Assembly (NCBI RefSeq): GCF_024347575.1
Contig: NZ_AP025505.1
Location: 248,001 to 312,000 of the forward strand
Reading direction: 5' to 3'
DNA: 64,000 bases
Source: Vibrio pelagius
GTDB lineage: Bacteria; Pseudomonadota; Gammaproteobacteria; Enterobacterales; Vibrionaceae
Shown: positions 35,295 through 44,156 of the stretch, in pieces
How the letters are laid out: every line of letters starts with the position of its first letter
Position numbering within the stretch: the stretch's first letter is position 1
Translations under genes and position numbers: made by a program
Notes under the pieces: model-generated
Databases searched by the model: none
Told to the model about the DNA's origin: nothing
What the model saw: only the letters and a program-made list of their open reading frames with translations

Positions 35295-35473
35295 TTATAA
35301 CTCTTTGATAGCATTAATCTTAGTGACTTATACTATTAAGAGTAGACCTATTTCTGCTAATACGGGTACGTAGGTACATATTAGCGCTTAATGTAACTCC
35401 ATTTCTTAGCCAACATACCGATAAGTAAAGGTAATGTATTCAATATTTAATTAGAAACAGAGATCTAAACGCT

Positions 35474-35498
35474 GTCAATGTTCAGGCTGAACATCCTA
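35474..35498. promoter_or_regulatory. parS-like site 2, right half degenerate
   Basis: GTCAATGTTCAG-G-CTGAACAT is intact and the last four bases diverge. The site lies in the intergenic space right of the DUF457 gene. Confidence 0.65.
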
Positions 35499-35565
35499 TT
35501 TTATAGGTTTCTAAGATGTAAGAAGTGCCACTAGATATGGCGCTCATTCGGATAGGTATAACCAA

Positions 35566-35709
35566 ATGAACAGAGTATCTCGATCAGATGAATGGACTTT
35601 CAACCTCTCTCAATACTTGTTGAACCAAAAAAACGCATCAATGTTGAGCGCTATAGATTCATATTGGCCTCCAACAGACTCGGTCAACTTGATTGTTGAT
35701 TCTCCTTAA
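35566..35709 (+). CDS. Short hypothetical reading frame (47 codons)
   Basis: The frame starts ATG at 35566 (MNRVSRSDEWTFNLSQYLLN) and has balanced, coding-like composition, but no good ribosome-binding site. It ends 17 bases into the next frame (35693), so the two may be a single frameshifted gene. No family is recognised. Confidence 0.3.
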   Translation: MNRVSRSDEWTFNLSQYLLNQKNASMLSAIDSYWPPTDSVNLIVDSP

Positions 35710-36040
35710 CCACAAAGGTGACAACGTCACTGAAAAGAATTATCACTGCGACTGTTCCTCATTTTTACATAGCAGAGATTGCAGCAAGTCATTCATAGTG
35801 GTCCGAATAAAGGTGGCAACTATCGAATTGCAGTGTCACAAAAATATAAAACCTTGGTCGCTAGGAACCTATACGTGCCAAACAATCGCCCTAGATGAAG
35901 AAGCGGCGGAAAGACTCTGGGCGCTTTCAGAGAAAGCGACATCTTTTACTTGGGAGCTTAACTCCCCTAGCTTCACACCAGATATAAAGAAATCAAAAGG
36001 CTTGATTCGATGTAAGGATAGAGGCATCGGCAGAACGTAG
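35693..36040 (+). CDS. Hypothetical reading frame, possibly frameshifted with the preceding one
   Basis: The frame of up to 115 codons has only TTG or GTG starts. The N-terminal part is Cys/His-rich (HCDCSSFLHSRDC), and the C-terminal half looks coding (TIALDEEAAERLWALSEKAT). No family is recognised. It lies in the interval between parS-like sites 2 and 3. A one-base shift near 35,700 would join it to the 47-codon frame before it. Confidence 0.35.
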   Translation: MLILLNHKGDNVTEKNYHCDCSSFLHSRDCSKSFIVVRIKVATIELQCHKNIKPWSLGTYTCQTIALDEEAAERLWALSEKATSFTWELNSPSFTPDIKKSKGLIRCKDRGIGRT

Positions 36041-36086
36041 CGCTAACTTAGACGCGACGTTCTACATTGAATTGCGGTTTTATGTT

Positions 36087-36111
36087 GTCAATGTTCAGGC
36101 TGAACATTGAC
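36087..36111. promoter_or_regulatory. parS-like site 3, perfect
   Basis: A complete 25-bp odd palindrome: GTCAATGTTCAG, central G, then its inverse CTGAACATTGAC. It lies between the hypothetical frame and the end of the NAD(P)HX repair gene. Confidence 0.85.
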
Positions 36112-36139
36112 AAAAAAGGGACATAATCGCAGTTCCAGA

Positions 36140-37648
36140 TTAGTCATCTAGACGATTAATGATATGACGAACAGAGCCCAATACGTCGGATGCCATCATA
36201 CCGACCTGCCCATCCGTATTGGCATTGTGATCAGCAGCCATACTGTGAATGACGCTACCTAGTATTGCAGCCTCAATAGTTTGATACCCTTGTGCTAGGA
36301 ATGAAGAGATGATGCCAGCAAGTACATCCCCCATCCCACCAGTTGCCATCCCAGCATTACCTGCGTGACATACTACCGTCTTGTGACCATCGCTAATTAA
36401 GGTTCCTGCCCCTTTAAGTACAGTTACACATTGATATTTTTGACATAGCTTTTTAACAGAGAGATAGCGATCGGCTTCAACTTCTTTGACACTGCAATTG
36501 AGCAACATTGCCGCTTCACCAGGATGAGGCGTGATAACTGTATTCTCTACCGGACGAGTATCTAAGTCATCTTGCGCTAACCAATAGAGGCCATCCGCAT
36601 CTATCACTTTAGGCATATCATAAGCTCGACTCATAACCGCTTCATAAGCATTTTTACCCCAATCGAGTCTACTTAAACCGACACCCACACAGATACTCGT
36701 GCACCACTCTAGTCTTTCAGACAATTGCTCGACATCTGACACCATAGCTTCAGGCAGTAAAGAACGCATAGGGAGGCAGCTAGACTGATGGACAATAGAG
36801 GCCAGCAACCCCGCCCCGGAACGCAACGAAGCTGCAGCGGCGAGATACGCTGCACCGCTCATGCCGTCTCCACCGCCAACAATCAACAAACGCCCGTGAC
36901 TACCTTTATGTGAGTCTTGAGCTCTGACTTTCATGTTATCTAGCCACCTTGCACTCGTGAGCAAAGCATTTGGTGTATTATGATCAATAAAAGCTCTATC
37001 TATGCTTAGCCCTGCAAACAGCAACTCACCGACATGACTTCGAGCTTGAGCAGTAACTAAGCCTCTTTTGATGGCAATAAAGGTGACAGTCGCATTTGCC
37101 TTAACCGTCGTTCCAAGCTGTCTACCGGTATCGCTATCTAGCCCCGATGGAACATCGATTGAGATGATAGGGCAGCTAGACTTGTTTAATGTGATGATGA
37201 CTGACTCGGCGGCCCCCCTGAGTTTGCCACTGAGCCCTGTCCCCAAAATTCCATCAACAATGAGGTCGACACTATCGTCTACTTCAAAGCTTGGTTCATG
37301 CACTTTGCCGCCAGCAGATAGAAAGAGTTGCTCTGCAGACTTCGCATCTCCACTTATCTTTTGAGGTGAGCCAACTTGCCATAAGGTCACCTTGTATCCC
37401 GACATCAATGCTAGCCTTGCAACAACATAACCATCACCGCCATTGTTACCCGTTCCAGTAACCACCAAAATACGGCGACAATGCTCATACCTTTGCTGAA
37501 TGACAGAAAATACTGACTCTCCAGCTCGCTCCATCAAATCATACATCGGAATATTGAGAAATTCTGCGACTCGTTTTTCTCCCTGTCTTACCGTATCAGA
37601 TAAGTACAGCTCTTCAGGTAATTCTGGTGTCGCCAAGCTTGTAAACAT
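36140..37648 (-). CDS. nnr: Bifunctional NAD(P)H-hydrate epimerase / ADP-dependent dehydratase
   Basis: This 502-residue enzyme repairs damaged NADHX and NADPHX. The N-terminal epimerase domain (about residues 10-215) has the motif VVTGTGNNGGDGYVVARLAL. The C-terminal ADP-dependent dehydratase domain (about 225-500) has IVGGGDGMSGAAYLAAAASL, DADGLYWLAQ, ITPHPGEAAMLL and AGNAGMATGGMGDVLAGII. Length and domain order match E. coli YjeF/Nnr. It is a housekeeping-type gene unusual for a plasmid core, so it may be a second copy. Its neighbours are parS-like sites on both sides. Confidence 0.95.
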   Translation of the reverse strand: MFTSLATPELPEELYLSDTVRQGEKRVAEFLNIPMYDLMERAGESVFSVIQQRYEHCRRILVVTGTGNNGGDGYVVARLALMSGYKVTLWQVGSPQKISGDAKSAEQLFLSAGGKVHEPSFEVDDSVDLIVDGILGTGLSGKLRGAAESVIITLNKSSCPIISIDVPSGLDSDTGRQLGTTVKANATVTFIAIKRGLVTAQARSHVGELLFAGLSIDRAFIDHNTPNALLTSARWLDNMKVRAQDSHKGSHGRLLIVGGGDGMSGAAYLAAAASLRSGAGLLASIVHQSSCLPMRSLLPEAMVSDVEQLSERLEWCTSICVGVGLSRLDWGKNAYEAVMSRAYDMPKVIDADGLYWLAQDDLDTRPVENTVITPHPGEAAMLLNCSVKEVEADRYLSVKKLCQKYQCVTVLKGAGTLISDGHKTVVCHAGNAGMATGGMGDVLAGIISSFLAQGYQTIEAAILGSVIHSMAADHNANTDGQVGMMASDVLGSVRHIINRLDD

Positions 37649-37777
37649 GAGAGACCTTAAAGACTAATGTTTGGTTCTACTTATTGAAAAGCATATAACA
37701 TTATTTATTGGTTTGATGTGGCCTAGCGAGCAACATCTATTACAAAAACAATTTGTACAAAAACGACAATCAAATGT

Positions 37778-37802
37778 GTCAATGTTCAGGCTGAACATTG
37801 AC
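37778..37802. promoter_or_regulatory. parS-like site 4, perfect
   Basis: The same 25-bp odd palindrome as site 3 (GTCAATGTTCAG-G-inverse), in non-coding DNA. Confidence 0.85.
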
Positions 37803-37990
37803 AACATCTCAAGCCACGAATCTACCTTCCAGTAGCCAAGTACACTGGAAGTTACATTATAGAATCTGCGCTTACTCTTTAGCCTTGATAATAGGTTAAA
37901 TGTTCACAATCTACTCCTGTACTTAAACCTTTAACTCCGGTAACCAGTAGAGTAGGGCAGACTAACAAGATTTGAGGGCAAGCAACATTG

Positions 37991-38015
37991 CCTTATGTTC
38001 AGGCTGAACATTGAC
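37991..38015. promoter_or_regulatory. parS-like site 5, left end degenerate
   Basis: ATGTTCAG-G-CTGAACATTGAC is intact; the four outermost left bases diverge. Confidence 0.65.
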
Positions 38016-38140
38016 AAAAAAACTCATCATAGGAGTGATAGATAGGGTAGGTTACTAAATGGTAACTGCTTGTCACTAAAGGGAATCACTTCTATATTTG
38101 AAGTGGTTTAAGAATCCAATTTCGAAAAAAAGGGAACCAG

Positions 38141-38680
38141 ATGGGACACTCAAATAAACTCAAGGCCGGGGATTCATTTCCTACGATTAATGCAAAATTG
38201 CTCGACGGAACAAATGTCACCTTAGGTGAGCCAAAATCAGGGATGACATGGCAAGCGGTATTCGTTTACAGGGGCAAGCACTGTCCATTGTGTACAAAAT
38301 ACCTCAATGAGATTGAAAGCTATAAACAGGCCTTCAATGATGCTGGTGTCGATATTCTTGCAGTCTCAGCAGACGCAAAACATCAGGTAGAAGAACAATT
38401 AGAGAAACTCGATATCTCTTTTCCCATTGCGTACGGACTCACCGAAGAACAAATGAAAATACTCGGCGTCTACATTTCTCTTCCACGTTCAGAGCAAGAA
38501 ACCGATCATAACTTTGCAGAACCGGGATTGTTCGTCGTTAATGAAAAAGGGGAGTTACACGTCGTTGATATTTCAAACAACCCTTTCGTACGTCCAGAAC
38601 TTGGGGCGTTAACACGCGGATTAGCTTGGATAAGAGATCCTAATAACCATTACCCAATTCGCGGCACACTAGATTACTAA
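38141..38680 (+). CDS. AhpC/TSA-family peroxiredoxin
   Basis: The 179-residue thioredoxin-fold peroxidase has the cysteine motif in VYRGKHCPLCTKYLNEI (CPLC), followed by DAGVDILAVSADAKHQVEEQ. The Pro-x3-Thr-x2-Cys arrangement of classic AhpC is modified, resembling the redoxin/BCP-like subgroup. AAGGGA precedes the ATG. It lies near mdaB and hxlR, and a common response to oxidants or quinones is plausible. Confidence 0.88.
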   Translation: MGHSNKLKAGDSFPTINAKLLDGTNVTLGEPKSGMTWQAVFVYRGKHCPLCTKYLNEIESYKQAFNDAGVDILAVSADAKHQVEEQLEKLDISFPIAYGLTEEQMKILGVYISLPRSEQETDHNFAEPGLFVVNEKGELHVVDISNNPFVRPELGALTRGLAWIRDPNNHYPIRGTLDY

Positions 38681-38695
38681 CCTAAAACAGAAGTA

Positions 38696-38730
38696 AAAAG
38701 CCAGCTAAGTGAAACTTAAGCTGGCTTTTA
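38696..38730. terminator. Bidirectional terminator between peroxiredoxin and hxlR-type gene
   Basis: AAAAAGCCAGCT and AGCTGGCTTTTA form a 12-bp stem around a short loop with A and T tracts on its sides, between convergent genes. Confidence 0.88.
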
Positions 38731-38752
38731 TTTATCTAACGTAACATTAAAT

Positions 38753-39118
38753 TTATTTAAGTTGTATGTTGTGATCTTCCGACCACACCCGTAATTCTTC
38801 AAGGATACCCAACGCTGTTGAACCAAACTCAGTCAGTTCATAACTCACAGCAATTGGACGATCGCTAATAACTTTACGAATAATCATGCCTTCAGATTCA
38901 AGCTCTTTTAATCGTTGGTCGATCATCTTTTTACTCGCGCCACCCAGCATTCTCGCTAAGTCATTAAAACGGACGGGACCATCTTTCAAGTGATAGATAA
39001 TGGAGCCTTTCCATTTACCGCCAATTAAACGCATACCTTTTTCTATAGCACAAGGTTCAGTGCAGACATTCGCAACCGTTTTACGACCTTTCGTATCTAT
39101 AGTAATGGAACTTTGCAT
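38753..39118 (-). CDS. HxlR-family winged-helix regulator
   Basis: The 121-residue regulator (start ATG 39118, GGGG upstream) has the HxlR core EKGMRLIGGKWKGSIIYHLK, then GPVRFNDLARMLGGASKKMI and the wing GMIIRKVISDRPIAVSYELT. Two cysteines near the N-terminus (VCTEPCAIEKG) sit where redox-sensing HxlR/YodB-type proteins carry a reactive Cys. The quinone reductase gene mdaB lies 157 bases upstream in the same direction and is the expected target. Confidence 0.9.
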   Translation of the reverse strand: MQSSITIDTKGRKTVANVCTEPCAIEKGMRLIGGKWKGSIIYHLKDGPVRFNDLARMLGGASKKMIDQRLKELESEGMIIRKVISDRPIAVSYELTEFGSTALGILEELRVWSEDHNIQLK

Positions 39119-39275
39119 AATGAATACCCCGATAAACTTCCACATTAACTGAACTTAGTATACAGCAAGTCGATACTGCACGCTTGTTCGGTAGTACCTA
39201 CATTGGAAACGAATGCAACTGATTTTAGGTCTGCCCACGCTGATAATGAAAGCCTTAAATCCAACCTATATAAAC

Positions 39276-39860
39276 TTAAAAATGCTCCTGAAGATGAGCT
39301 TCAAAGCGTTCAAAATCACGCTCAATATCCGCATTTTTCATGACATCGAAGCAAGAAAAAGTTGGAATAGAAGTCATACCAAAAAAACGAAAATTTGCAT
39401 GCATGTGGAACATTAAATCATCAACGCTTTTACCTTGGAACAGATATTCATTGTCATCATCAAACGATTCTTCAGGAGCATTAAATGTCAGTGATAGCAT
39501 GTACTTTGTTCCGGTTTGAGTTCCACCTGTGCCGTAGTTTTTCTTAGGGTCACTTTCACTTCGACCATCAAATGCACAAAGGGCACCGCCCATACCAGAA
39601 GTAAACACATCATCCATATACTTTTTAAATGACCACGGTACAGACATCCAATTGACGGGAGACTGAATGATCACTCTATTTGCCCATGCAAAATGTTCAA
39701 GTTGCTCTTCAACATCTATTTCATCTTGCATAGAAACAGTACGAACTTCATAACCTTTGCTCTGTAAAAGTGTTTGAGCTTTATCAACCAAAGTCGCATT
39801 CAAACGACCTGGGGAATAAGGAGAAACTTCGTGTGCGTTAATAATCAGTACATTAATCAT
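39276..39860 (-). CDS. mdaB: MdaB-type NAD(P)H:quinone oxidoreductase
   Basis: The 194-residue flavodoxin_2-fold enzyme reduces quinones by two electrons. Recognisable segments are [40 protein letters not shown] and [20 protein letters not shown]. Its upstream region carries two GGTAACC motifs and a TTAGTATAC motif that also occurs upstream of the hxlR-type gene. Confidence 0.9.
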   Translation of the reverse strand: MINVLIINAHEVSPYSPGRLNATLVDKAQTLLQSKGYEVRTVSMQDEIDVEEQLEHFAWANRVIIQSPVNWMSVPWSFKKYMDDVFTSGMGGALCAFDGRSESDPKKNYGTGGTQTGTKYMLSLTFNAPEESFDDDNEYLFQGKSVDDLMFHMHANFRFFGMTSIPTFSCFDVMKNADIERDFERFEAHLQEHF

Positions 39861-39928
39861 TGTCTTTACCTTTCACTATCTTAAATTGAATAGGGGAGGG
39901 AACTTCCCATCCGATAGTGGTTTATTAT

Positions 39929-39971
39929 GGTAACCTAAAAACAAAGTTCAATTAGTATACTTTTGGTAACC
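39929..39971. promoter_or_regulatory. Probable operator/promoter region of mdaB
   Basis: Two GGTAACC copies (39929-39935 and 39965-39971) flank TTAGTATAC (39952-39960). TTAGTATAC is repeated at about 39155-39163 upstream of the hxlR-type gene. The shared motif suggests one regulator acts on both promoters; HxlR is the natural candidate. Confidence 0.5.
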
Positions 39972-40322
39972 TAATTAGATTATCTATAAGTTACTGATAA
40001 TTATTGAAAATTATTTTTATAATAATCAAAAATTCGACTAACTGAAGTAGTTTCAGTGTCAACTTGCACAGTGAACGTTAAATTCAATTTCAATCACTGA
40101 ATAACCAATATCTCAACATAGCTAGAGTGTTACGGTGTAACTTAATATCATGTAGAACAATAGGAGTAACAAAATTAAAAAAACGATCTTTTAATTCAGT
40201 TGCAAATAGCAAAAAAAGAAAATCGATTAAACCTTAACTGCTATGACAATCAGAATAATCTAAAGCGTAATAAGAATATCTTTTTATGAACATAATGATG
40301 AGTAAAACATCACCAATAATTG

Positions 40323-40347
40323 GTCAATGTTCAGGCTGAACATTGAC
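40323..40347. promoter_or_regulatory. parS-like site 6, perfect, at the origin
   Basis: A complete copy of the 25-bp palindrome (GTCAATGTTCAG-G-inverse) lies about 420 bases before the first iteron, which links the partition system to this origin. Confidence 0.85.
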
Positions 40348-40527
40348 AACAATTGATGTATTAGATTACTTACTTTTTTGATCAATCAATGACTGCTCGT
40401 TACATACTATTGTGATCTCAACTTTAAGATCAACACATCATGTACCACTTTAACTCATTGTTTAGATCAAACCGATTTCGTTAAATGTTTATATCTAAGA
40501 GCTAGAAATAATGACATTTGGCGATCT

Positions 40528-40559
40528 ATTGCTTTGAACTTAATTTAGTTCAAAGCAAT
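40528..40559. repeat. Perfect 13-bp-arm hairpin in the origin region
   Basis: ATTGCTTTGAACT and AGTTCAAAGCAAT are exact inverse copies around the loop TAATTT, followed by a C-rich tract. It could be a protein site, an extruded origin structure or a small-RNA terminator. Confidence 0.7.
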
Positions 40560-41176
40560 AAATTACCCCCCACCTTCACAAGAACAAATAACGTACAAAA
40601 AGAGTGTTAAATAGTTAAAATTTGTTTGTAAACTCAACAGCTCATTGCAAAACTCTCTTGAGTTTTGTGATGAGGTTTTGAGTCACCAACAGAACCTAAG
40701 TGAAGTTGGTAGTTTTTAAAACTAGATCCTAAAGGTTCTAGTTTCTTAGTAGAGTGCTTTAAGTAATAACATTTGCCGATAAAGCGTAGATATTTGCCGA
40801 TTAGATATAGATATTTACCGAAATTCTAATGACATTAGACGATCTAACATATAAACATTTACCGATCCCATCTGTTTTAATATCAACATTAACCGATCTA
40901 GAATGAAGTAAGCTCCTGATTTAATAAAACCTAATGATCTTAAAGCGATCCAAGTACACAAAATAATCACAATAAGGTTCCTAGGGGGATAGATCGGTAA
41001 ACAAAGATCAATTAACTACAAGTAGACATTTACCGAAACAACTAAACATCTACCGATATTTATAGGGGTTTATTGTGATCCACTATCAACATTTACCGAT
41101 ATGGTATGGATATTTACCGAAGTTAATGAGTTAATCGAAGATCTCTGTTAGACTATCACTATCGTATCCATAGGTA

Positions 41177-42202
41177 ATGATCATGACTTCATCATCCAGC
41201 TTAACCGTTATTAATGAAGAAGATCGAAAGAATCGATTCATCTCATCCATCTTGTTTTCTAGAGCAACGATTTTTCATCCTGCATCTCGATTAACGTCAA
41301 CTATGCAGTCCAAGTTGGTTAAGATTGCACAAAATGGTGGTACGGATCTTAACTATCCATTAGAAAGCGTGAATATCAACAGCTACGGCAAAAATTTTAG
41401 AGTTGATCTTCATGTTGACTATTTACTGCAACCTCACCGCGATATCTTAGAAACTATGTTGGCTTACGCGCAAACGATCCAATTAGATGATTCTTCCTAT
41501 GAAGCAGGTGCGCGCCTGACTTGGTCGCAGGTATACCAAACAATTACCGATGGTGATGTTTCGGATACACAAGAAGATGGCTTTGATTCATTTATTGATC
41601 GAGATGCAACCGTTCTTTCAATGAGTATGTATGAATTGGCAACGAGAATGGGAATGGCAACAACACGAGCTAACTATGATCAAATTGAGCGTAGAATTAC
41701 TCAATTGGCAACCGCACATCTTGTGATCAATGAACTCGATGATGATCAAAATGTCGTTGGTAAAAAACCACTAGAGTTTGTACAAGATTATCGATTCTAT
41801 TGTGATCGCAGCAAATTTAAGACTGGTCGTAAAACAACTAAGAATTTAACCAACCACGTATTTTTGGTTCCTGATATGCGCTTACTACAAGCCATTCGTG
41901 ATCATGGTTACTATTATCGTCTCGAACAGCACAAAATGACGAACTACAGCAAGCCATCTGTACGCTCATTTTTGAAGTACATAACTACACATAAAGCAGA
42001 GTTTCTTCATAACAAGAAGTTTGAATGGGCGCTTGATAGCTATATCCAGTCTATAGCTTCGAAAGTTAGCCACAGCTTTCGTAGTGATCTTAGAAAAGAT
42101 CTGTTAGCGAATGCAGTACAAATTGAGAAAGACTTTAGTCTTCAATTTCGAGACGTCGGAAATGGTATTCAGATTTTCTATATCGGAGAAAGTGAATCAT
42201 GA
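41177..42202 (+). CDS. Iteron-binding replication initiator protein
   Basis: The 341-residue protein is recognised as a plasmid-type initiator by content and place: it follows the iteron array directly and is coupled to a RepA-type helicase gene. A winged-helix-like segment is MSMYELATRMGMATTRANYD with RRITQLATAHLVI, and a basic second half (SKFKTGRKTTKNLTNHVFLV) follows. It is shorter than RctB, the Vibrio chromosome II initiator, and does not look like it. The ATG at 41183 is an alternative start. The iterons immediately upstream suggest self-repression. Confidence 0.8.
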   Translation: MIMTSSSSLTVINEEDRKNRFISSILFSRATIFHPASRLTSTMQSKLVKIAQNGGTDLNYPLESVNINSYGKNFRVDLHVDYLLQPHRDILETMLAYAQTIQLDDSSYEAGARLTWSQVYQTITDGDVSDTQEDGFDSFIDRDATVLSMSMYELATRMGMATTRANYDQIERRITQLATAHLVINELDDDQNVVGKKPLEFVQDYRFYCDRSKFKTGRKTTKNLTNHVFLVPDMRLLQAIRDHGYYYRLEQHKMTNYSKPSVRSFLKYITTHKAEFLHNKKFEWALDSYIQSIASKVSHSFRSDLRKDLLANAVQIEKDFSLQFRDVGNGIQIFYIGESES

Positions 42203-43116
42203 TAACTCAATCTCTTGATACGCTGATGTCGTCACGTGCAAGTCAAGAAATGAGCTTTAGCTTAAAAGGTTTACTCAAAGGTCATGTGGGGATGTTGATA
42301 GCAGCTCCTAATGTCGGTAAATCTCACTTAGCACTGTGTATCGCTATGGAACATGCCTCTTCGATGACCCTATTGGGTATGAGTGCAGCCGATAGGCCCG
42401 CTAAAACACTGGTCCTGAGCTCGGAGGATGGGGCGGGTGTTATTCAAACTAGAATGAAAGATAAGCTAGCCAGTTGTACTCCTACAATTCGCTCTGAACT
42501 GAAGAACAACTTGCACTTCATGACCGATATTGAGCCTATCGTCATACCGCCTGATTGTTCACATCAAGAGCAAATAGAGCATCAACAATACTTGGCTCAA
42601 CTTACAGAAACATTTTCTCAATTTGATCTAGTGATCATTGATACCGTAACTGAAGCAATCGGGCGATGTGAGGAAGTGAAGCACGACAGATTGATTAAGA
42701 ATGTGTTTCAGTCGCTAGCCAATGACTCAGGTGCAAGCCTATTGCTAGTACACCACGTAAACAAAGATGAAATTCGTGGCAATCAAGAAATAACCATGGC
42801 GTCTGGAGCAGGGCTTACATCGGTAATGCGTTTGACCAAGTGTTTATTTACGTTGAAACGCAGCAAAGACCTAATGTCGATTAAGTACCTGAAAAGTAAC
42901 TATCTACCAGAAAACGAGAATCAAGAGTTTGCGGTTGAAGTACGCCAAAGCCTGACTATAAATCCTGAGCTATACAACCCGAAAGCGCGCGCGAGCAGCA
43001 AAGGTGTTAGAACGACGACTCGAATTAAAGCCGCGCCTAAATCAATTACACTATCCGGGACCATACCCGAGCAGGAAGAGATCGAAGAGCGCAAGAACCT
43101 ACGTGATGTTCTCTAG
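42199..43116 (+). CDS. RepA-type hexameric replicative helicase (RecA-fold ATPase)
   Basis: The 305-residue protein belongs to the AAA_25/RepA helicase group: Walker A MLIAAPNVGKSHLALCIAME at about residue 35, SSEDGAGVIQTRM, Walker B FDLVIIDTVTEA, and motif SLLLVHHVNK with the sensor His. Such helicases (as in RSF1010 RepA) unwind plasmid DNA after initiator binding. The start overlaps the initiator stop as ATGA. The C-terminal tail is basic. Confidence 0.85.
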   Translation: MITQSLDTLMSSRASQEMSFSLKGLLKGHVGMLIAAPNVGKSHLALCIAMEHASSMTLLGMSAADRPAKTLVLSSEDGAGVIQTRMKDKLASCTPTIRSELKNNLHFMTDIEPIVIPPDCSHQEQIEHQQYLAQLTETFSQFDLVIIDTVTEAIGRCEEVKHDRLIKNVFQSLANDSGASLLLVHHVNKDEIRGNQEITMASGAGLTSVMRLTKCLFTLKRSKDLMSIKYLKSNYLPENENQEFAVEVRQSLTINPELYNPKARASSKGVRTTTRIKAAPKSITLSGTIPEQEEIEERKNLRDVL

Positions 43117-43223
43117 AAGCATTTTTCTCGCTCTTCCTATACTGGTCGAGGTATTAACTCTCAAGTGCAATGAGGGTTATATTGCTCATTAGATCCTGTT
43201 CTTTTAACGATTTGCTGTGCCGT

Positions 43224-44123
43224 TTACTTCATCAAACGCTTGATTAACAAGGGTTGCAAGTAAATGGGCAGTTGCAGAGCGCCGACTAGGGGCAAGAATA
43301 GTGGTCCGAGATAAGCGCCTGCAATGGTGTAAGTGAGTAACACATTGCGGTTTCCCGATGTGATAGCGGCAATCATCGCTTCATCGCGATCGGTAAATTT
43401 GAATATCAAGTAAGCGGTCACAAAAAAGCTCAGGCATAGAACAAAACCCAGTAAGAAAAGGTGAAGTGCGTGCTCTGGGCTTGCATCCCACAATTGACGA
43501 AAGTCGCCCATTAGGCCGAGCGGGAAAAGAAACACCAGCATGATGTTGTACTTAGCCAGTTCAGCATGCGCCTTTTTGATCTTGGTAAGATCAAAACAGG
43601 CGTGGATCACGAAAGAGAGTGCAATAGGGCCAACGATGTAAACGATCAACTTAAATAGGTAGGCTTGCATATCTAACTCAAAGTGATCGTTGTAAGCCCA
43701 CCATAACGTCGCGTATAGCGCCACAGGCTTCAGTAGCGTTGATGTGATGGTATATGTCATGGCTGAAAAGTAATCCAAGCCAATCGAGCGCACAATCGCT
43801 GGTGTTGCAAACAGAGAGCCAGTAGCTGCCACTCCTAACATGGCTAAGGCGTGGTCCTGATTTAAGCCGAATGTCATTATCACTGCCCCGCAGAGCGCAA
43901 TCATGCCGAAGGTATGTAGTACCGCATAAAGCCAGCCTTTCGGGCGAACTAAGGATTTGAGTAGGGCTTTTTGGTCGAGTCCGACCAAGGTGAAGAACAT
44001 TAAAAAGAACAAAACAAACGGCAATATCTTAAATACATGCATTGAGATGCCAGGAACAAGAAATCCTAGAAAGCAGAATGCAATGAGTAGCCATGGGGCT
44101 TTTCTTGATATGTAGTTGAGCAT
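43224..44123 (-). CDS. Bile acid:sodium symporter (BASS)-like transporter
   Basis: The 299-residue membrane protein has about nine to ten helices spread over its length (for example FKILPFVLFFLMFFTLVGLD and MLGVAATGSLFATPAIVRSI). The segment MIAAITSGNRNVLLTYTIAG resembles the NRN region of sodium-bile-acid-type symporters. The substrate is unknown. It lies 33 bases after the LacI-type gene and is probably co-transcribed with it. Confidence 0.75.
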   Translation of the reverse strand: MLNYISRKAPWLLIAFCFLGFLVPGISMHVFKILPFVLFFLMFFTLVGLDQKALLKSLVRPKGWLYAVLHTFGMIALCGAVIMTFGLNQDHALAMLGVAATGSLFATPAIVRSIGLDYFSAMTYTITSTLLKPVALYATLWWAYNDHFELDMQAYLFKLIVYIVGPIALSFVIHACFDLTKIKKAHAELAKYNIMLVFLFPLGLMGDFRQLWDASPEHALHLFLLGFVLCLSFFVTAYLIFKFTDRDEAMIAAITSGNRNVLLTYTIAGAYLGPLFLPLVGALQLPIYLQPLLIKRLMK

Positions 44124-44156
44124 ATTACCGTTTTTAAGGGAGCGGAGCGCGCCTCC

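Larger units (their letters stand above)
37649..38140. other. Intergenic region with two parS-like sites
   Basis: About 490 bases without a gene. It contains the perfect parS-like site at 37778-37802, the half site at 37991-38015, and the promoter side of the peroxiredoxin gene, where GGTTACTAAATGGTAAC (38050-38066) is an inverted repeat that could be an operator. Confidence 0.6.
39972..41176. other. Probable replication origin (iterons, AT-rich DNA)
   Basis: About 1.2 kb without genes just before the initiator gene, with very AT-rich DNA at 39980-40500. Direct repeats of core ATTTACCGA (variants ATTTGCCGA, ATTAACCGA, ATCTACCGA) start at 40771, 40792, 40813, 40834 (degenerate), 40857, 40888, 41028, 41048, 41091 and 41112, with an inverted copy around 40991-41002. 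Spacing is mostly 20-21 bases, two helical turns, as expected for initiator-bound iterons. No consensus DnaA box was found by eye. Confidence 0.85.

Noticed and set aside
29981..40347. Palindromes as LexA or other regulator sites
   Set aside because: The 25-bp length, clustering near parB and origin, and a copy inside parB fit parS better; LexA sites (CTGT-N8-ACAG) do not match.
41177..42202. Vibrio chromosome II initiator RctB
   Set aside because: The protein is far shorter than RctB (about 658 residues) and the repeats (ATTTACCGA) are not the RctB-type 11/12-mers.
42199..43116. KaiC/RadA-like ATPase
   Set aside because: The gene is coupled to a replication initiator behind iterons and has a single RecA fold like RepA helicases.
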